A stretch of DNA of 5,822 nucleotides from an uncultured Clostridia bacterium (GTDB lineage Bacteria > Bacillota > Clostridia > Christensenellales > CAG-314), in contig CAKPPA010000071.1 in NCBI GenBank assembly GCA_934177025.1, positions 1 to 5,822 on the forward strand. Direction: 5' to 3'. The notes beneath the pieces were generated by a model that saw only the letters and a program-made list of their open reading frames with translations, had not been told where the DNA came from and did no database searches. Positions 4,971 to 5,822 of this stretch are shown in pieces. A program made the position numbers and the translations under genes. Within the stretch, counting starts at the first letter, position 1. Every line of letters starts with the position of its first letter.

Positions 4971-5822
4971 ATGGAAACGTTTGATATTTACAAGGATATT
5001 TCCCAACGGACGGGCGGGGACATATATATCGGAGTGGTCGGGCCGGTGCGAACCGGCAAATCGACGTTTGTGGCAAATTTTATGGAGTCGTTAGTGCTAC
5101 CGCTCCTTTCGGACGCAAACGCAAAAAGGCGCGCGGTGGATGAGTTGCCGCAATCGGCGGACGGCACGGCGATTATGACAACACAGCCGAAATTCGTTCC
5201 GAACGAAGCCGTTCCCGTCACAATCGGCGATCGCCTGCGGGCAAACGTTCGTCTCATCGATTGCGTCGGCTACTTAATCGACGGCGTTGCGGAATCCGAA
5301 GACGGCAAACCGCGCATGGTAAAAACGCCGTGGTCTGCGGAGGAAATGCCGTTTAAGGAGGCGGCGGAATTCGGCACCGCAAAAGTTGTGAGCGAGCACT
5401 CCACCATAGCGGTCGTCGTCACCAACGACGGCACGATTACGGAGTTTCCGCGGGCAAACTACGTCCCTGCGGAGGAGCGCGTGGTCAAGGAATTAAAGCA
5501 ATGCGGAAAACCGTTTATCCTTGTGCTAAACACAACGCACCCTCAGGCGGAATCCGTCACACAACTTGCCGCCGCCTTGGAGGAAAAGTACGGCGTCAAA
5601 GTGCTTCCGATGAACGTCAAAGCAATGACCAAGCAGGATGCCGAAACCGTGTTAAAGGAAATTCTGGACGAATTCCCCGCACAAAATCTCCGCATCGAAC
5701 TGCCGGATTGGATGCGCACGCTGGAAGCGGACGATTGGATTATTTCGGATTTGTTAACCAAAATTCGTCAAAACGCCTCACGCGTTCATCGCATGAAGGA
5801 TTGCGAAAAACTGTTTGAGGAT
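4971..5822 (+). CDS. spoIVA: Stage IV sporulation protein A SpoIVA, 3' end outside the window
   Basis: SpoIVA is an ATPase made in the mother cell. It polymerises on the forespore surface to form the basement layer of the spore coat and is also needed for cortex assembly. The first 284 residues are present of about 490, with the frame still open at the window edge. The N-terminal nucleotide-binding domain is well kept: GDIYIGVVGPVRTGKSTF (16-33) with Walker A lysine K30, ELPQSADG (58-65), the sensor threonines T70-T71 in IMTTQPKFVPN, and Walker B aspartate D97 in LIDCVGY. These fall at the same numbers as in B. subtilis SpoIVA. TPWSAEEMPFKEAAEFGT (119-136), EHSTIAVVVTNDGT (142-155) and AEERVVKELK (167-176) are further family blocks. 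The charged stretch 250-284 begins the middle domain. ATG at 4971 follows AGGAGG by five bases and gives the standard N-terminus. The strong upstream terminator implies separate, sporulation-specific transcription. Confidence 0.96.
   Translation, partial: METFDIYKDISQRTGGDIYIGVVGPVRTGKSTFVANFMESLVLPLLSDANAKRRAVDELPQSADGTAIMTTQPKFVPNEAVPVTIGDRLRANVRLIDCVGYLIDGVAESEDGKPRMVKTPWSAEEMPFKEAAEFGTAKVVSEHSTIAVVVTNDGTITEFPRANYVPAEERVVKELKQCGKPFILVLNTTHPQAESVTQLAAALEEKYGVKVLPMNVKAMTKQDAETVLKEILDEFPAQNLRIELPDWMRTLEADDWIISDLLTKIRQNASRVHRMKDCEKLFED

Noticed and set aside
4822..5094. A 90-codon + strand frame running from the spacer into spoIVA
   Set aside because: It overlaps the well-supported start of spoIVA in another frame and begins at a weak codon without a ribosome binding site.

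Overview
The window is ordinary chromosome of a spore-forming Bacillota, most likely an anaerobic member of class Clostridia. It is placed there by spoIVA (found only in endospore formers), a clostridial-type DUF512 radical SAM protein next to der, strong AGGAGG ribosome binding sites, tightly packed genes all on the + strand, and compact GC stems with T-runs as terminators. No mobile element, CRISPR array, tRNA, rRNA or phage gene is visible. The exact lineage cannot be named from this sequence alone.

Layout. Positions 18-48 hold the terminator of a gene lying outside the window. A good housekeeping promoter (141-169) then drives a two-gene unit. Its first gene is a 95-residue Dabb-domain (dimeric alpha/beta barrel) protein with a GTG start. 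The second is a 266-residue secreted lipoprotein with a cyclophilin fold whose catalytic positions look lost. A terminator (1310-1336) closes this unit. Only 12 bases later begins a second tightly packed unit: a DUF512 radical SAM protein with an N-terminal PDZ-like part, der (a double GTPase for ribosome assembly, overlapping the previous gene by 4 bases), and plsY (acyl-phosphate:glycerol-3-phosphate acyltransferase, 9 bases further on). A six-copy A-rich repeat of about 10 bases and a strong terminator (4697-4731) follow. After a spacer, spoIVA starts at 4971 and runs off the right edge; 284 of about 490 residues are present.

How the genes fit together. The second unit joins ribosome biogenesis (Der) and the first step of phosphatidic acid synthesis (PlsY) to a radical SAM enzyme of unknown function. 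SpoIVA, the ATPase that forms the base of the spore coat, is separately transcribed, as expected for a mother-cell sporulation gene. gpsA, which makes the glycerol-3-phosphate used by PlsY and often sits between plsY and spoIVA in related genomes, is not here.

Nothing in the window is clearly a new biological system. The points most worth a second look are the apparently catalytically dead cyclophilin lipoprotein, an extra cysteine cluster in the radical SAM protein, the phased A-tract array after plsY, and the terminator lying directly against the start of the radical SAM-der-plsY unit.
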